A DNA stretch of 64,000 nucleotides from contig JAHCKS010000013.1 in assembly GCA_026125665.1 (NCBI GenBank), positions 1-64,000 on the forward strand, read 5' to 3'. Made by a program: the position numbers and the translations under genes. Shown in pieces: positions 9,392 to 20,336 of this stretch. The stretch comes from Rubrivivax sp. (GTDB taxonomy: Bacteria > Pseudomonadota > Gammaproteobacteria > Burkholderiales > Burkholderiaceae_C). A model generated the notes under the pieces. The model did no database searches and was not told the DNA's origin. It saw only the letters and a list, made by a program, of their open reading frames with translations. Positions within the stretch are counted from its first letter, which is position 1; each line of letters begins with the position of its first letter.

Positions 9392-9561
9392 GGCACAGGC
9401 GGGCATGTCGTGTAGCGCCGTGTCGCGCGTGGCGCGGGCGATGCTGCCGCTCCCGCGCGCGTGCCGGCCGCCAAACTGCCGACCCTTCGCGTCGCCGGTT
9501 GCAGGGCGCCGGCCCCGGTCGCCTCGGCGGCCGTTGGGCAGGGCACGGCGGCCTTGGCGCT

Positions 9562-10542
9562 TCAGCGCGCGGGCGGGCTCGCCAGCGGTGCCGTGGCCGC
9601 GCCGACAGCGACCCGCACCCCGCCGGCGATCTCGCTCGGCGTGGCACCGAGCACGCGCAGGAACGAGCGGCGCATCGAGTCGGCGCTGCCGAAGCCGCAC
9701 TTCGCGGCCACCGCCTTCACGCTGGCGCCCGACGCCTCGAGCAGGCTGCGCGCCACCTCGACCCGCACGCGCTCGACGAAGCGCGCCGGCGTCGTGCCCT
9801 TCTCGTGGCGGAAGACGCGCGTGAACTGGCGCGCGCTCATGTTCACGCTGGCGGCCATGCGCTCGACGCCGATCTCCTCGGCCAAGTGCTCGAAGATCCA
9901 GTTCTCGAGGTCGTCGAACGGCTTGATCGCGCTGGCATGCAGCGTCAGCAGCTTGCTCAGCTGCGCCGAGCTCGACGTGCGCCGCACGAACAGCACCAGC
10001 CACTGCGCGATGGCCAGGGCCTTGCGCGGGCCGAAGTCCTCCTCGACGAAGAGCAGCGCGAGGTCGATGCCGGTGGTGATGCCGGCCGACGTGTAGACGT
10101 GCCCGTCCTTCACGTAGATCGACTCGCGCACGAGCTCGATGCGCGGGTGGCGCGCCGCGAGGTGGTCGCACCACTGCCAGTGCGTGACGGCGCGCCGCCC
10201 GTCCAGCACGCCCGCGGCGGCCAGCACGAAGGTGCCCAGGCAGCTGGCGCCGACGCGGCGCGCCCGCCCAGCCTGCTCCTTCAGCCAGCGCAGGTAGGCA
10301 GGGTCGTGCGCGCCGCTCGGGGCCTCGGGGCCGCCGACGACCCACAGCGTGTCGATCGGCTCGTCGAAGCTGCGGAAGTGCGTGCCGCCGGTGACGCGCA
10401 GGCCGCGGTTGATGCCGGCCGCGCCGTCACGCTCGGTCGAGACGAGCTCGACCTCGTAGTCGCACTGCGAGAAGACCTCCAGCGGCCCGGCCAGATCCTG
10501 CACCTCGAACGGCGGCACGCCGGTGAGCACGATGCGTCGCAT
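9562..10542 (-). CDS. GlxA-type AraC family regulator with DJ-1/PfpI domain
   Basis: 326 residues. The N-terminal DJ-1/PfpI-like domain (about 1-170) has the elbow GASCLGTFVL, and the C-terminal AraC/XylS double helix-turn-helix begins around ERMAASVNMSARQFTRVFRH. These regulators usually control catabolism of nitrogen compounds or quaternary amines, and the N-terminal domain senses a ligand instead of acting as a protease. ATG 10542 fits the family start (RRIVLTGVPPFEVQDLAGP). Its target is unclear; the binding-protein/kinase operon just downstream on the same strand is one option. Confidence 0.88.
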   Translation of the reverse strand: MRRIVLTGVPPFEVQDLAGPLEVFSQCDYEVELVSTERDGAAGINRGLRVTGGTHFRSFDEPIDTLWVVGGPEAPSGAHDPAYLRWLKEQAGRARRVGASCLGTFVLAAAGVLDGRRAVTHWQWCDHLAARHPRIELVRESIYVKDGHVYTSAGITTGIDLALLFVEEDFGPRKALAIAQWLVLFVRRTSSSAQLSKLLTLHASAIKPFDDLENWIFEHLAEEIGVERMAASVNMSARQFTRVFRHEKGTTPARFVERVRVEVARSLLEASGASVKAVAAKCGFGSADSMRRSFLRVLGATPSEIAGGVRVAVGAATAPLASPPAR

Positions 10543-10630
10543 CGGCGGCGATTCTGTCGCAAAGGATCGGCACGAAGTCGCTTTCTGTCGGCTCGTGCCG
10601 CCGGTGCGAGCGCCCATGCGGGCGCGAGGG

Positions 10631-11215
10631 TCACCCGGCGACGCGCAGCTGGCGTGTCCAGGCCATCAGGTCGGCATGGCTCGTCACGGCCAGGGCCGGT
10701 GCCTGCGCCCGGGTGGCCGGGCGCGTGGCAGCACCGCTGGGCGACCTCCGCCGCGGCGCCGGCAAGCGCGGCACCCCCGGCGCCTGCGGTGACGCGGGCT
10801 CCCGGGCGGCCGGGCTGTGCACGGCCAGCCCGTCGAGGATGGCGCATTGCGGGTCGTCGCTGCCGTGGCACGAGGCGACGAGCTGCTCCAGCGCCTGCTT
10901 CATGGCCGCCAGCTCGCGCATCTTCTGCTCGAGGTCGGCGACGTGCCGCTCGGCCAGCGCCTTCACCGAGCGGCTGGCCCGGCTGCGGTCGCTCCACAGC
11001 CCGATCAGCTCGGCGATCTGCGCCATCGAGAAGCCGAGGTCGCGCGCCTGCCGGATGAAGCGCAGCACCGAAACGTCGCGCTCGCTGTACTGGCGGTAGC
11101 CACGCTCGGTGCGCGCCGCGGCCGCGACGAGGCCGATCTGCTCGTAATGGCGGATCATCTTCGGCGAGAGGCCGGCGGCCTCGGCCGCTTCGCTGATGTT
11201 CATCGGGTGCGGCAT
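10631..11215 (-). CDS. cueR: CueR-like MerR family copper regulator
   Basis: Activator/repressor of copper export genes, sensing Cu(I). The N-terminal MerR HTH begins MNISEAAEAAGLSP, followed by a dimerisation helix, then the metal loop C116-x7-C124 (CHGSDDPQC), the same spacing as the Cu(I) ligands of CueR. Unlike the roughly 135-residue CueR proteins, it carries a C-terminal tail of about 65 residues rich in Pro, Ala and Arg. ATG 11215 was preferred because AAGGAA lies five bases upstream. A matching operator/promoter precedes the gene, so it is probably autoregulated. copZ and copA follow on the far side. Confidence 0.9.
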   Translation of the reverse strand: MPHPMNISEAAEAAGLSPKMIRHYEQIGLVAAAARTERGYRQYSERDVSVLRFIRQARDLGFSMAQIAELIGLWSDRSRASRSVKALAERHVADLEQKMRELAAMKQALEQLVASCHGSDDPQCAILDGLAVHSPAAREPASPQAPGVPRLPAPRRRSPSGAATRPATRAQAPALAVTSHADLMAWTRQLRVAG

Positions 11216-11243
11216 GGGGGTTCCTTTGCCCGGAAGCGGCGCG

Positions 11244-11274
11244 AGTTTCCACCTTGCCACGGGGACAAGGTCAA
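11244..11274 (-). promoter_or_regulatory. CueR-type promoter/operator of cueR
   Basis: -35 TTGACC (11274-11269), a 19-base spacer, and -10 GAAACT (11249-11244). The spacer holds the dyad ACCTTG-N9-CAAGGT (11251-11271). An over-long 19-base spacer with a central dyad is the signature of MerR-family promoters. Confidence 0.75.
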
Positions 11275-11298
11275 GGCCGCGGCGCGGCCGCCGATGGC

Positions 11299-11490
11299 TC
11301 AGGCCGGCGGGTAGCCGGCGCGATGCAGCGCCTCGGCCAGCGACGCGGCGTCCTCGTCGCTCTCCACCTGCACCCGCTGCGACCGCAGGTCGATGTGCAC
11401 CTCGCAGCCGGGGTCGGCCCGCTTCAGCGCGGCGGTGACGCGGCTGGCGCAGTGGCCGCAGGTCATGTCGGGGAGCTTGAATTCGAGCAT
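11299..11490 (-). CDS. copZ: copper chaperone CopZ (HMA domain)
   Basis: 63-residue heavy-metal-associated domain with the Cu(I) site C11-x-x-C14 (MTCGHC). It would carry Cu(I) in the cytoplasm to the CopA ATPase encoded divergently. ATG 11490 is preceded by AGGAG at good spacing; upstream codons in the frame belong to the promoter region. It has its own MerR-type promoter, and cueR follows downstream on the same strand with a separate promoter. Confidence 0.92.
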   Translation of the reverse strand: MLEFKLPDMTCGHCASRVTAALKRADPGCEVHIDLRSQRVQVESDEDAASLAEALHRAGYPPA

Positions 11491-11530
11491 CGTGGACTCC
11501 TGTTGTCGTCGGGTGGGCAACTTGGCGAGG

Positions 11531-11561
11531 ACTGTGGGCCTTGCCACGGAGGCAAGGTCAA
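11531..11561 (-). promoter_or_regulatory. CueR-type promoter/operator of copZ
   Basis: -35 TTGACC (11561-11556), a 19-base spacer, and -10 CACAGT (11536-11531), with the dyad GCCTTGCC-N5-GGCAAGGT at 11538-11558 between them. The layout is the same as upstream of cueR and copA. Confidence 0.75.
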
Positions 11562-11585
11562 CCCGGGCAGGCCTGCCGCACCGCC

Positions 11586-11616
11586 TTGACCTTCCGGCGG
11601 TGGCAAGCCGGACAGT
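11586..11616 (+). promoter_or_regulatory. CueR-type promoter/operator of copA
   Basis: -35 TTGACC (11586-11591), a 19-base spacer, and -10 GACAGT (11611-11616), with a less perfect dyad (CCTTCC...GGCAAG). It lies 33 bases before the copA start and back to back with the copZ promoter. Confidence 0.7.
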
Positions 11617-11649
11617 GGCTCATCGACCACGACCCGACTGGAGAGCCCG

Positions 11650-13947
<2,298 letters not shown>

Positions 13948-14149
13948 AGTGCACACGTCTCGGGTGCGGCTGTCAGGCGCGCCCGAGAACGGTGTGGGTT
14001 GCACGCGACGCGGCGACGTGTCCGGTGCACGCGCAGCCCAGCGCGAACGTCCTTGCCCTTCGCGGCTTCACGCGCGCCAACGAACACGGCCTCCGGGCCT
14101 TCAAGGCAGCCGGCCGTGGAGGGGCGCCTCTGGAGCGCGGGGTCAGGCA

Positions 14150-14620
14150 TCACCTCGGCCGCGCGCGCAGCCACTTCTCGAGTCGAATCTGATCGACCTG
14201 CCCGCTGTACCGACGAGCCGTGATCCGCACCTCGTGGTAGCCGTGCTCGTTGTAGAAGCTCCTGGCGGCGACGTTGTCCCGGCGGGCGTCGACCCGGATG
14301 CGACATGCCCCTGCGGCGACTGCCGCGGCCTCCAGCCAGCGAAGGACGGCACTTCCGATGCCCAGCCTCTGCCTGGAGCGCCGCACGGCAAACAGCACCA
14401 AGTAGGCGTCGTCGTCGAGGTACTCCATGATGCCGAACGCCGACAACACGCCCTCCTCTCGGACCACGACAACGTTCGTGTCCACGGCCGCGATCGCCCG
14501 GGCAACCCGCTGCGGGCGCCAGGTCCAGGGCAGACCGTGCTCGATCAACTCCCGCGACATGGCAGCGATGTCACTCGCGTCCGCAGCAACAGCGAGATGG
14601 ACGGCGACGGCGGGGGTCAC
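14150..14620 (-). CDS. GNAT family N-acetyltransferase
   Basis: About 156 residues with the GNAT acetyl-CoA loop (RRSRQRLGIGSAVL, variant of Q/RxxGxG/A) and the late NVAARSFYNEHGYHE segment typical of the fold. The acceptor cannot be told. GTG 14620 was chosen because a strong GGAGG site sits eight bases upstream and the upstream frame runs into repeat DNA. The gene lies directly next to a hairpin repeat half-element, which may contain or interrupt its promoter. Confidence 0.85.
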   Translation of the reverse strand: MTPAVAVHLAVAADASDIAAMSRELIEHGLPWTWRPQRVARAIAAVDTNVVVVREEGVLSAFGIMEYLDDDAYLVLFAVRRSRQRLGIGSAVLRWLEAAAVAAGACRIRVDARRDNVAARSFYNEHGYHEVRITARRYSGQVDQIRLEKWLRARPR

Positions 14621-14648
14621 GTGAGATGCCTCCAACGTTCGAGCAGCG

Positions 14649-14791
14649 GCGCGGCTGTTCGAGTGGCACGAGCGAAGCGAGTGCACGAGTTCCGCGCTTG
14701 GGCCACGAGACCGAGCAGCGCCGGGCACCCTCCGCGAAGCGAAGAGGGCGCCGCGACGCGCCGCCACCCTTCGGGCCCGCGGCCTTGCCGC
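14649..14791. repeat. hairpin repeat family A, right half
   Basis: The inner part (GAGTGGCACGAGCGAAGCGA, later GGGCCAC and AGACCGAGCAGCGC) matches the right half of the copy at 28071-28316. The right arm 14758-14791 is the exact reverse complement of 5697-5730. The left arm is absent. It separates the GNAT gene from the 3' end of the TonB receptor gene. Confidence 0.75.
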
Positions 14792-14830
14792 CGCCACCTC
14801 CCAAGACACAGGCAGCGGCGACAACCATCC

Positions 14831-17119
14831 TCAGAAGAACGCCTTGAACGACACCCCGTAGGTCCGCGGCTCGTTGACGAACCCCGTCAGGTTGTTGAAG
14901 TCGATGCCGCCCACGGCCACCACCTTGTCGGTGATGTTGCGCACCCACGCCGTGGCCTCGTACTTGCCGCCGCCGAACAGGTAGCCGGCGCGCAGGCCGC
15001 CTTCGAGCAGCGACTTGCCGGTGAACTCCACGCTCTCGTAGAGGAAGAAGTTGATCTTGCTGCGGTAGGCCCAGTCGGTGAGGATGAAGCCTTCGCCGCC
15101 CAAGAGCGGCATGCCGTAGCGGGCGCTGAAGTTCAGCACCGTGCGCGGCGCCTGCGGCAGCGCGTTGCCGTCGATCAGTGCCACCGTGTTGCCGCCGCGC
15201 ACCTCGGTCGGGTCGGTCACCGTGCAGCCGCCACCGCACACCTGCACCGCCAGGTTCGGGTCCTTGATCTTCGTCTGGTTGTAGCTGCCACCGAAGGTGA
15301 GCAGCAGGTTCGGCAGCGGGATCAGCTGCAGGTCGAACTCGAAGCCCTGGCCGGTGGTCTTGGCCGCGTTGACGAGCTGGTTGAAGTTGGCCGCACCGCC
15401 CACCGCGGTGAGCTGCTGGTCCTTCATCGTGTAGCTGAACACGCTGAACGAGGCGCGCGCCTTGCGGTCGAGGAAGTCGCCCTTGATGCCGGCCTCGTAG
15501 CTCGTCACGGTCTCCTCGTTGGCCACCGAGAGCGTGTCGCCGAAGAGCAGGCGGCCCTGGATCGAGGGCGCGCGGAAGCCGGTGGCCACGCGCGCGTAGA
15601 CGTTGACCGTCGGCGCCAGCGCGTAGGTGGCGCTGAAGTCGCCGCTGACGTTGTCGGCGCTGGTGCTGGCCGTGCGCTGGCCGATGAACACCGGCGAGAA
15701 CGGCGGCGCCTGCACGCGGTTGGCGACGAAGTCCTTCTCGTCCTTGGTGTAGCGCAGGCCGCCTCTGAGCTTCACGCCACCGCCCACGTCGAGGTTGACG
15801 CTGCCGAAAGCGGCGTAGGCCTTGTTCTGCTGGTCCTGGTTGGCGTAGCCGTTCTGCGCGTTGCCGCCGATCGACGTGTAGTTGAAGCTGTCGATGCGGA
15901 TGTGCTCGTCGAAGTAGTACAGGCCCGCCAGCCAGCTCAGCGCGCCACCCGTCGTGCTCTCCAGCCGCAGCTCCTGCGTCAGCTGGCGGTGCTTGGGCAT
16001 GCCGTCGGCGCTCTCGGCGTCGAACGGGATGAAGCCGGGGCCGGAGTTGCCCGGCCCCAGGAAGTCGGCGCCGAAGCCGCCGTCGATGTCGCCGCGCGAC
16101 AGCGCCTTCACGCGCTCCAGGCCGGTGATCGACGACAGCGCCATGCCGTTGCCCATGTCCCAGCGCACGCGCACGTTGGCGCCGCTGGTGCGCAGGTCCT
16201 GGAAGTTGACGCCGTCCTGCGAGACCTTCGTGACGTCGAAGCCGGCGACGAGGTCGTTGGTGCCGGCCTGGATGATGTTGGCGCGGAACACCCGCGCCGA
16301 GCCGTCGAGCACGCGGCTGTGCACGCTGGCCAGCACCGACAGGCTGGTCATCGGCGCATACAGCAGCTGCAGGCGCGCCGCGTTGTCCGAGTAGCCCTCC
16401 AGCTCGCGCGTCGGGCCGGCGGCGAAGGTGTTGTCCACCCAGTCGTCGCGGTTCTGGCTCTGCATCGACACGCGCAGCGCCAGCCCCTGGCCGAGCGGCA
16501 CGTTCACCGCGCCCTCGAGGTTCACGGTGGAGAAGCGGCCGATGCCGGCCAGCCCGTAGCCCTCGAAGCGGCTGGTCGGGCGCGCCGACTCGAACTTGAT
16601 GACGCCGGCCGGCGAGTTGCGCCCGAACAGCGTGCCCTGCGGCCCGCGCAGCACCTCGATGCGCTCGAGGTCGAAGATCGGGAAGCCCTTGAGGATCGGG
16701 TTCTCCTGCACCACGTCGTCGAACACGAGCGAGACGGGCTGCGACGCGTTGAGGTCGAAGTCGGTGTTGCCGAGCCCCCGGATGTAGAAGCGCGGGAAGG
16801 CGCGGCCGAAGGAGGACTCGATGTTCAGGCTCGGCACGCGGCTGGCGAGCTGGCGGATATCCTGCCCGCCGGCGTTGAGCACCTCCAGCGTCTCGCCCTG
16901 CAGCGCGCTCACCGAGCTGGGCACGTCGCGGATGTTCTCCAGCCGCCGCTCGGCGGTGACGGTGATGGTCTGCAGTTCCTGCGCGGCGGCGGGGCCGGCA
17001 ACGGGCAGCAGCGCCGCGGCCACGGCTGCGGCGGCGCACGCCACGGCGGCAGGGCGATGGCACACAAGGCCATGGCGCACAAGGCGCCGGGGCTGACGCG
17101 GACTCTGGACTCCTGGCAT
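14831..17119 (-). CDS. TonB-dependent outer membrane receptor
   Basis: 762 residues. Signal peptide, a TonB box-like QTITVTAERR just after it, a plug domain with PSLNIESSFGRAFPRFYIRG and VEVLRGPQG-type sequence (IEVLRGPQGTLFGRN), a 22-strand barrel region and a C-terminal Phe (SFKAFF) as expected for barrel insertion. Energised uptake of an unknown ligand; the sequence resembles the broad group of receptors for non-siderophore ligands in sphingomonads and Burkholderiales. AGGAG precedes ATG 17119. A phytanoyl-CoA dioxygenase family gene is divergent across 200 bases, so the ligand may be the dioxygenase substrate. Confidence 0.93.
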   Translation of the reverse strand: MPGVQSPRQPRRLVRHGLVCHRPAAVACAAAAVAAALLPVAGPAAAQELQTITVTAERRLENIRDVPSSVSALQGETLEVLNAGGQDIRQLASRVPSLNIESSFGRAFPRFYIRGLGNTDFDLNASQPVSLVFDDVVQENPILKGFPIFDLERIEVLRGPQGTLFGRNSPAGVIKFESARPTSRFEGYGLAGIGRFSTVNLEGAVNVPLGQGLALRVSMQSQNRDDWVDNTFAAGPTRELEGYSDNAARLQLLYAPMTSLSVLASVHSRVLDGSARVFRANIIQAGTNDLVAGFDVTKVSQDGVNFQDLRTSGANVRVRWDMGNGMALSSITGLERVKALSRGDIDGGFGADFLGPGNSGPGFIPFDAESADGMPKHRQLTQELRLESTTGGALSWLAGLYYFDEHIRIDSFNYTSIGGNAQNGYANQDQQNKAYAAFGSVNLDVGGGVKLRGGLRYTKDEKDFVANRVQAPPFSPVFIGQRTASTSADNVSGDFSATYALAPTVNVYARVATGFRAPSIQGRLLFGDTLSVANEETVTSYEAGIKGDFLDRKARASFSVFSYTMKDQQLTAVGGAANFNQLVNAAKTTGQGFEFDLQLIPLPNLLLTFGGSYNQTKIKDPNLAVQVCGGGCTVTDPTEVRGGNTVALIDGNALPQAPRTVLNFSARYGMPLLGGEGFILTDWAYRSKINFFLYESVEFTGKSLLEGGLRAGYLFGGGKYEATAWVRNITDKVVAVGGIDFNNLTGFVNEPRTYGVSFKAFF

Positions 17120-17320
17120 GGTCGCTCCTCGTGGTGTCGTTGTGGCTCGGGTCGCCTGTGCTGCAATCGGCGTGCCGCGGCACGAAGTCCCGCCGCCGAC
17201 CGCACGCCATCATCGAGCCGCACCCGCCTGCGGACGATGAAACCCTCGCCGCCGCGCGGCGGACTGACGCCCCGCAGCAACACACCACCGCTTCACCCTC
17301 GCCGCCGAGCCGCCTCCGAG

Positions 17321-18151
17321 ATGCTGAGCCCCGCACAACGCCAGCGCTGGCACGACGAAGGCTGCCTCGTGCTGCCCGGCTTCAAGCCCGAGGCGGAGCT
17401 CGCGGCGCTGCGCCGGCGCTCGCTCGCCATCGTCGAGGCGAGCGAGCCGGCCGCCGTGTTCTCCACCGTCGAGCGCTCGCGGCTGGCCGACGCCGCGCTG
17501 CTCGCCTCGGCCACCGCCGTGCACTGCTTCTTCGAGGAGGAGGCGGTGGACGCGCAGGGGCACCTCACGGTGCCGAAGGCGCGCGCGGTGAACAAGATCG
17601 GCCACGCGCTGCACGACCGCGACCCGGTGTTCGACCGCTTCTCGCGCGACCCGCGGCTGGCCGGACTCGTGCACGAGCTCGGCGTCGCCGAGCCTCGGCT
17701 GTGGCAGTCGATGCTCATCTTCAAGCAGCCGCGCATCGGCGGCGAGGTCACCTGGCACCAGGACGCGAGCTTCCTCGCCACCGAGCCCGACGACAGCGTC
17801 GTCGGCCTGTGGTTCGCGCTGGAGGAGGCGACGCTCGACAACGGCTGCCTGTGGATCGAACCCGGCGGCCACCGCGGGCCGCTGCGCGAGCGCTACGTCA
17901 ACGACGGCGGCACGCTGCGCATGCTGCCGCTGGACACGACGCCGTGGCCCGAAGCGGAGCGCACGCGGGCGCTGCCGGTGCCGGCCGGCACGCTGGTGGT
18001 GCTGCACGGCCGGCTGCCGCACGCGAGCGCGCCCAACCGCTCGGGCGTCTCGCGCATGGCGTACACGCTGCACGTCACCGACGGGCGCATGCGCTACGCG
18101 CCGAACAACTGGCTGCAGCGGGGCGCGGACTTCCCGGTGCGGGGGTTCTGA
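17321..18151 (+). CDS. phytanoyl-CoA dioxygenase (PhyH) family protein
   Basis: 276 residues. A non-haem Fe(II)/2-oxoglutarate oxygenase: the iron ligands are the HxD of WHQDASF and a distal His in HGRLPHASAPNRSG, whose Arg would bind 2-oxoglutarate. The family hydroxylates varied substrates, so the substrate cannot be named. ATG 17321 begins the conserved LSPAQRQRWHDEGCLVL region; the long open frame upstream is antisense to the TonB receptor gene. It is divergent from that receptor, which suggests coordinated import and oxidation. Confidence 0.9.
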   Translation: MLSPAQRQRWHDEGCLVLPGFKPEAELAALRRRSLAIVEASEPAAVFSTVERSRLADAALLASATAVHCFFEEEAVDAQGHLTVPKARAVNKIGHALHDRDPVFDRFSRDPRLAGLVHELGVAEPRLWQSMLIFKQPRIGGEVTWHQDASFLATEPDDSVVGLWFALEEATLDNGCLWIEPGGHRGPLRERYVNDGGTLRMLPLDTTPWPEAERTRALPVPAGTLVVLHGRLPHASAPNRSGVSRMAYTLHVTDGRMRYAPNNWLQRGADFPVRGF

Positions 18152-18577
18152 GCGCCCTCGCGCCTGTCGAAACGGGTCGATGACCATCAGCCCTTCGAGC
18201 CGTGCACGTGCGTCGGGCGCGGTCATGGGCCTGGGATGCTCACGGGAAGCCGAACCCTTGCTTCATGCGGAAGCTTGGCGTGCAAGTCCGAGGCCGCGGG
18301 GGGCCGCTCAGGGCTCGGCACCCGAACACACGGCTCACCGCCGTCTGCACTCCAAGGTCGGCCGCCGCGCCTCGGGTGCCAAGCCCCGAGCGGCCCCCCC
18401 CACGACCTCGGACTTGCTCGAGGCGCTCGTGGTCTTCGCGCGCGGACAGTCACTCGCGGCACGGCGCAGCGAATCCGCGGCCGCACGGATGCCACCCACG
18501 GCATCGGCCCGGCGCGCCGCGATCGTGGGTCGCCCACGGCTTCTTCGCGAACGCCAAGCGCGGTCACGGGCCTGGGA
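18152..18577. other. gene-free stretch with large hairpin
   Basis: No credible gene. Most of it is one structured element: a 44-base inverted pair around 18282-18417 inside a segment bounded by two 21-base near-identical direct repeats. Confidence 0.7.
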
Positions 18578-18578
18578 T
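18217..18578. repeat. hairpin element bounded by 21-bp direct repeats
   Basis: Direct repeats at 18217-18237 and 18558-18578 (GCGCGGTCAYGGGCCTGGGA, then T) differ at one base. Between them, 18282-18325 and 18372-18417 form a long, nearly perfect inverted repeat (both carry CAAGTCCGAGG and GGCACCCGA sequence). The right direct repeat runs up to the stop codon of the next gene. Confidence 0.7.
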
Positions 18579-19063
18579 CAGAAGTCCAGTGCGCCGGGGG
18601 CCATCCAGTACAGCCCGCCGACGTAGAAGAGGTAGCGCAGGAACTTGCCGATCGCCATGTAGGCCACGCAGGGCCAGAACGGCAGGCGCAGCCAGCCGGC
18701 CACGGCGCACAGCGGGTCGCCGACGATCGGCAACCAGGCCAGCAGGCACGCCGGCGGCCCGAAGCGCTGCAGCCAGGCGAGGGCGCGCGCGTCGTGTGGC
18801 GAGTGGCCGGCCACCTTCTCGTAGGCGCGCTCGGCGCCGTAGCCCATCCAGTAGGTGATCGCGCCGCCGGCGGTGTTGCCGGCGGTGGCCACGACCAGCG
18901 CCGGCCAGAACAGCTCGGGGTTGAGCTTGACCAGGCCGTAGACCACCGGCACGCTGGCCATCGGCAGCAGCGTCGCGGAGACGAGCGACACCACGAACAC
19001 GGCGACCAGCCCGACCTTGGGCACGGCCAGCGCCGACAGCAGCGTGTGCACCCAGGCCTCCAT
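18578..19063 (-). CDS. VTT/DedA-like (YqaA family) membrane protein
   Basis: 161 residues with four or five hydrophobic segments. The central GNTAGGAITYWMGYGAE and the ERAYEKVAGHSPHDARALAWLQRFGPPACLLAWLPIVGDP region (given here for its order: loop, helix, re-entrant hydrophobic segment) mark the VTT/SNARE-associated superfamily. DedA-type proteins are thought to help flip lipids such as undecaprenyl phosphate; the YqaA branch is uncharacterised. ATG 19063 was chosen; ATG 19090 would add nine residues. It is divergent from dusB. Confidence 0.87.
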   Translation of the reverse strand: MEAWVHTLLSALAVPKVGLVAVFVVSLVSATLLPMASVPVVYGLVKLNPELFWPALVVATAGNTAGGAITYWMGYGAERAYEKVAGHSPHDARALAWLQRFGPPACLLAWLPIVGDPLCAVAGWLRLPFWPCVAYMAIGKFLRYLFYVGGLYWMAPGALDF

Positions 19064-19204
19064 GGCGGGGCCGATTATCGGCAGGCCCATGCGTCGACTC
19101 CGCGCCTTCGCGGTGCCGCGGGCCCGAGGGCCACGGCTATACTCGCGCCTCTTTTTTCGGCAGCGGCACCGCTCGACGCGCACGCCGCCGGCCCGCTCCC
19201 CGCG

Positions 19205-20275
19205 ATGCGCCTCGGCCCCCTCATCGGCAGCTTCACGCTGCCCAATCCGTTCTTCGTGGCGCCGATGGCCGGGGTGACGGACCGACCCTTCCGCATGTTG
19301 TGCCGGCGCCTGGGTGCCGGACACGCGGTGAGCGAGATGGTGACCAGCAAGCGAGAGCTGTGGGAGTCGCTGAAGACCTCGCGCCGCGCCGACCACGCCG
19401 GCGAGCCCGGGCCGGTGGCCGTGCAGATCGCCGGGGTCGAACCGGCCGAGATGGCCGACGCGGCCCGCTACAACATCGACCGCGGCGCGCAGATCATCGA
19501 CATCAACATGGGCTGCCCGGCCAAGAAGGTGTGCAACCGCTGGGCCGGCTCGGCGCTGATGAAGGACGAGCCGCTCGCCGTGCGCATCATCGAGGCGGTG
19601 GTCGCCGCCTGCGCGCCGCGCGCCGTGCCGGTGACGCTGAAGATGCGCACCGGCTGGAGCGCCTCGAGCCCGGGCGGGCGCAACGCGCTGGCGCTGGCCC
19701 GCGCCGCCGAGGCCGCGGGCGTGGCGATGGTCGCCGTGCACGGCCGCACGCGCGAGATGGGCTACGGCGGCGTCGCCGAGCACGAGACGGTGGCGGCGGT
19801 CAAGGCGGCGCTGACGATCCCCGTCGTCGCCAACGGCGACATTCACACGCCCGCGCGCGCGCTCGAGCTGCTGCGCGCCACCGGTGCCGATGCGGTGATG
19901 ATCGGCCGCGGCGCGATGGGCCGGCCGTGGATCTTCCGCGACCTCGTGCACCTGCACGAACATGGCTGCCTGCCTCCGCCGCCGGCCACGCGCGACGTGC
20001 AGCGCTGGCTGCACGAGCACCTGCTCGACCACTACGCGCTGTACGGCGAACACACCGGCGTGCGCAGCGCGCGCAAGCACATCGGCTGGGTGGTGCGCGC
20101 GCTGCCCGGCGGCGAGGCCTTCCGCCAGGCGATGAACCGGCTCGAGACCTGCGATGCGCAGCTCGCGGCCGTCGACCGCTACTTCGCCGAACTGGCGCAG
20201 CGGCACGTGCAGCTGCCCGAAGCGCGTTCCGGTGCCGCCAACGACGAGGGGCCCGGCTGGGCCGTGGCGGCCTGA
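19205..20275 (+). CDS. dusB: tRNA-dihydrouridine synthase DusB
   Basis: 356-residue flavoenzyme that reduces specific uridines in tRNA to dihydrouridine using NADPH. The TIM-barrel start FFVAPMAGVTDRPFR, the catalytic Cys in GCPAKKVC (C110), the MVAVHGRTREMGY segment and GRGAMGRPWIF are all present. Upstream codons of the frame belong to the opposite-strand gene, so ATG 19205 is used. It lies 61 bases before fis, the order known from enterobacteria and betaproteobacteria, where the two are co-transcribed. A TATACT at 19138-19143 could be its -10 element, without a clear -35. Confidence 0.95.
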   Translation: MRLGPLIGSFTLPNPFFVAPMAGVTDRPFRMLCRRLGAGHAVSEMVTSKRELWESLKTSRRADHAGEPGPVAVQIAGVEPAEMADAARYNIDRGAQIIDINMGCPAKKVCNRWAGSALMKDEPLAVRIIEAVVAACAPRAVPVTLKMRTGWSASSPGGRNALALARAAEAAGVAMVAVHGRTREMGYGGVAEHETVAAVKAALTIPVVANGDIHTPARALELLRATGADAVMIGRGAMGRPWIFRDLVHLHEHGCLPPPPATRDVQRWLHEHLLDHYALYGEHTGVRSARKHIGWVVRALPGGEAFRQAMNRLETCDAQLAAVDRYFAELAQRHVQLPEARSGAANDEGPGWAVAA

Positions 20276-20336
20276 CGGGCGCCGCGCTCGCCGGCCGGCC
20301 GCATCCGCACGAAGACAACGAAGAGGAGAACTCCCC

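Noticed and set aside
19138-19143. TATACT as a definite dusB promoter
   Set aside because: No acceptable -35 hexamer at 16-18 bases upstream; mentioned only as tentative in the dusB entry.
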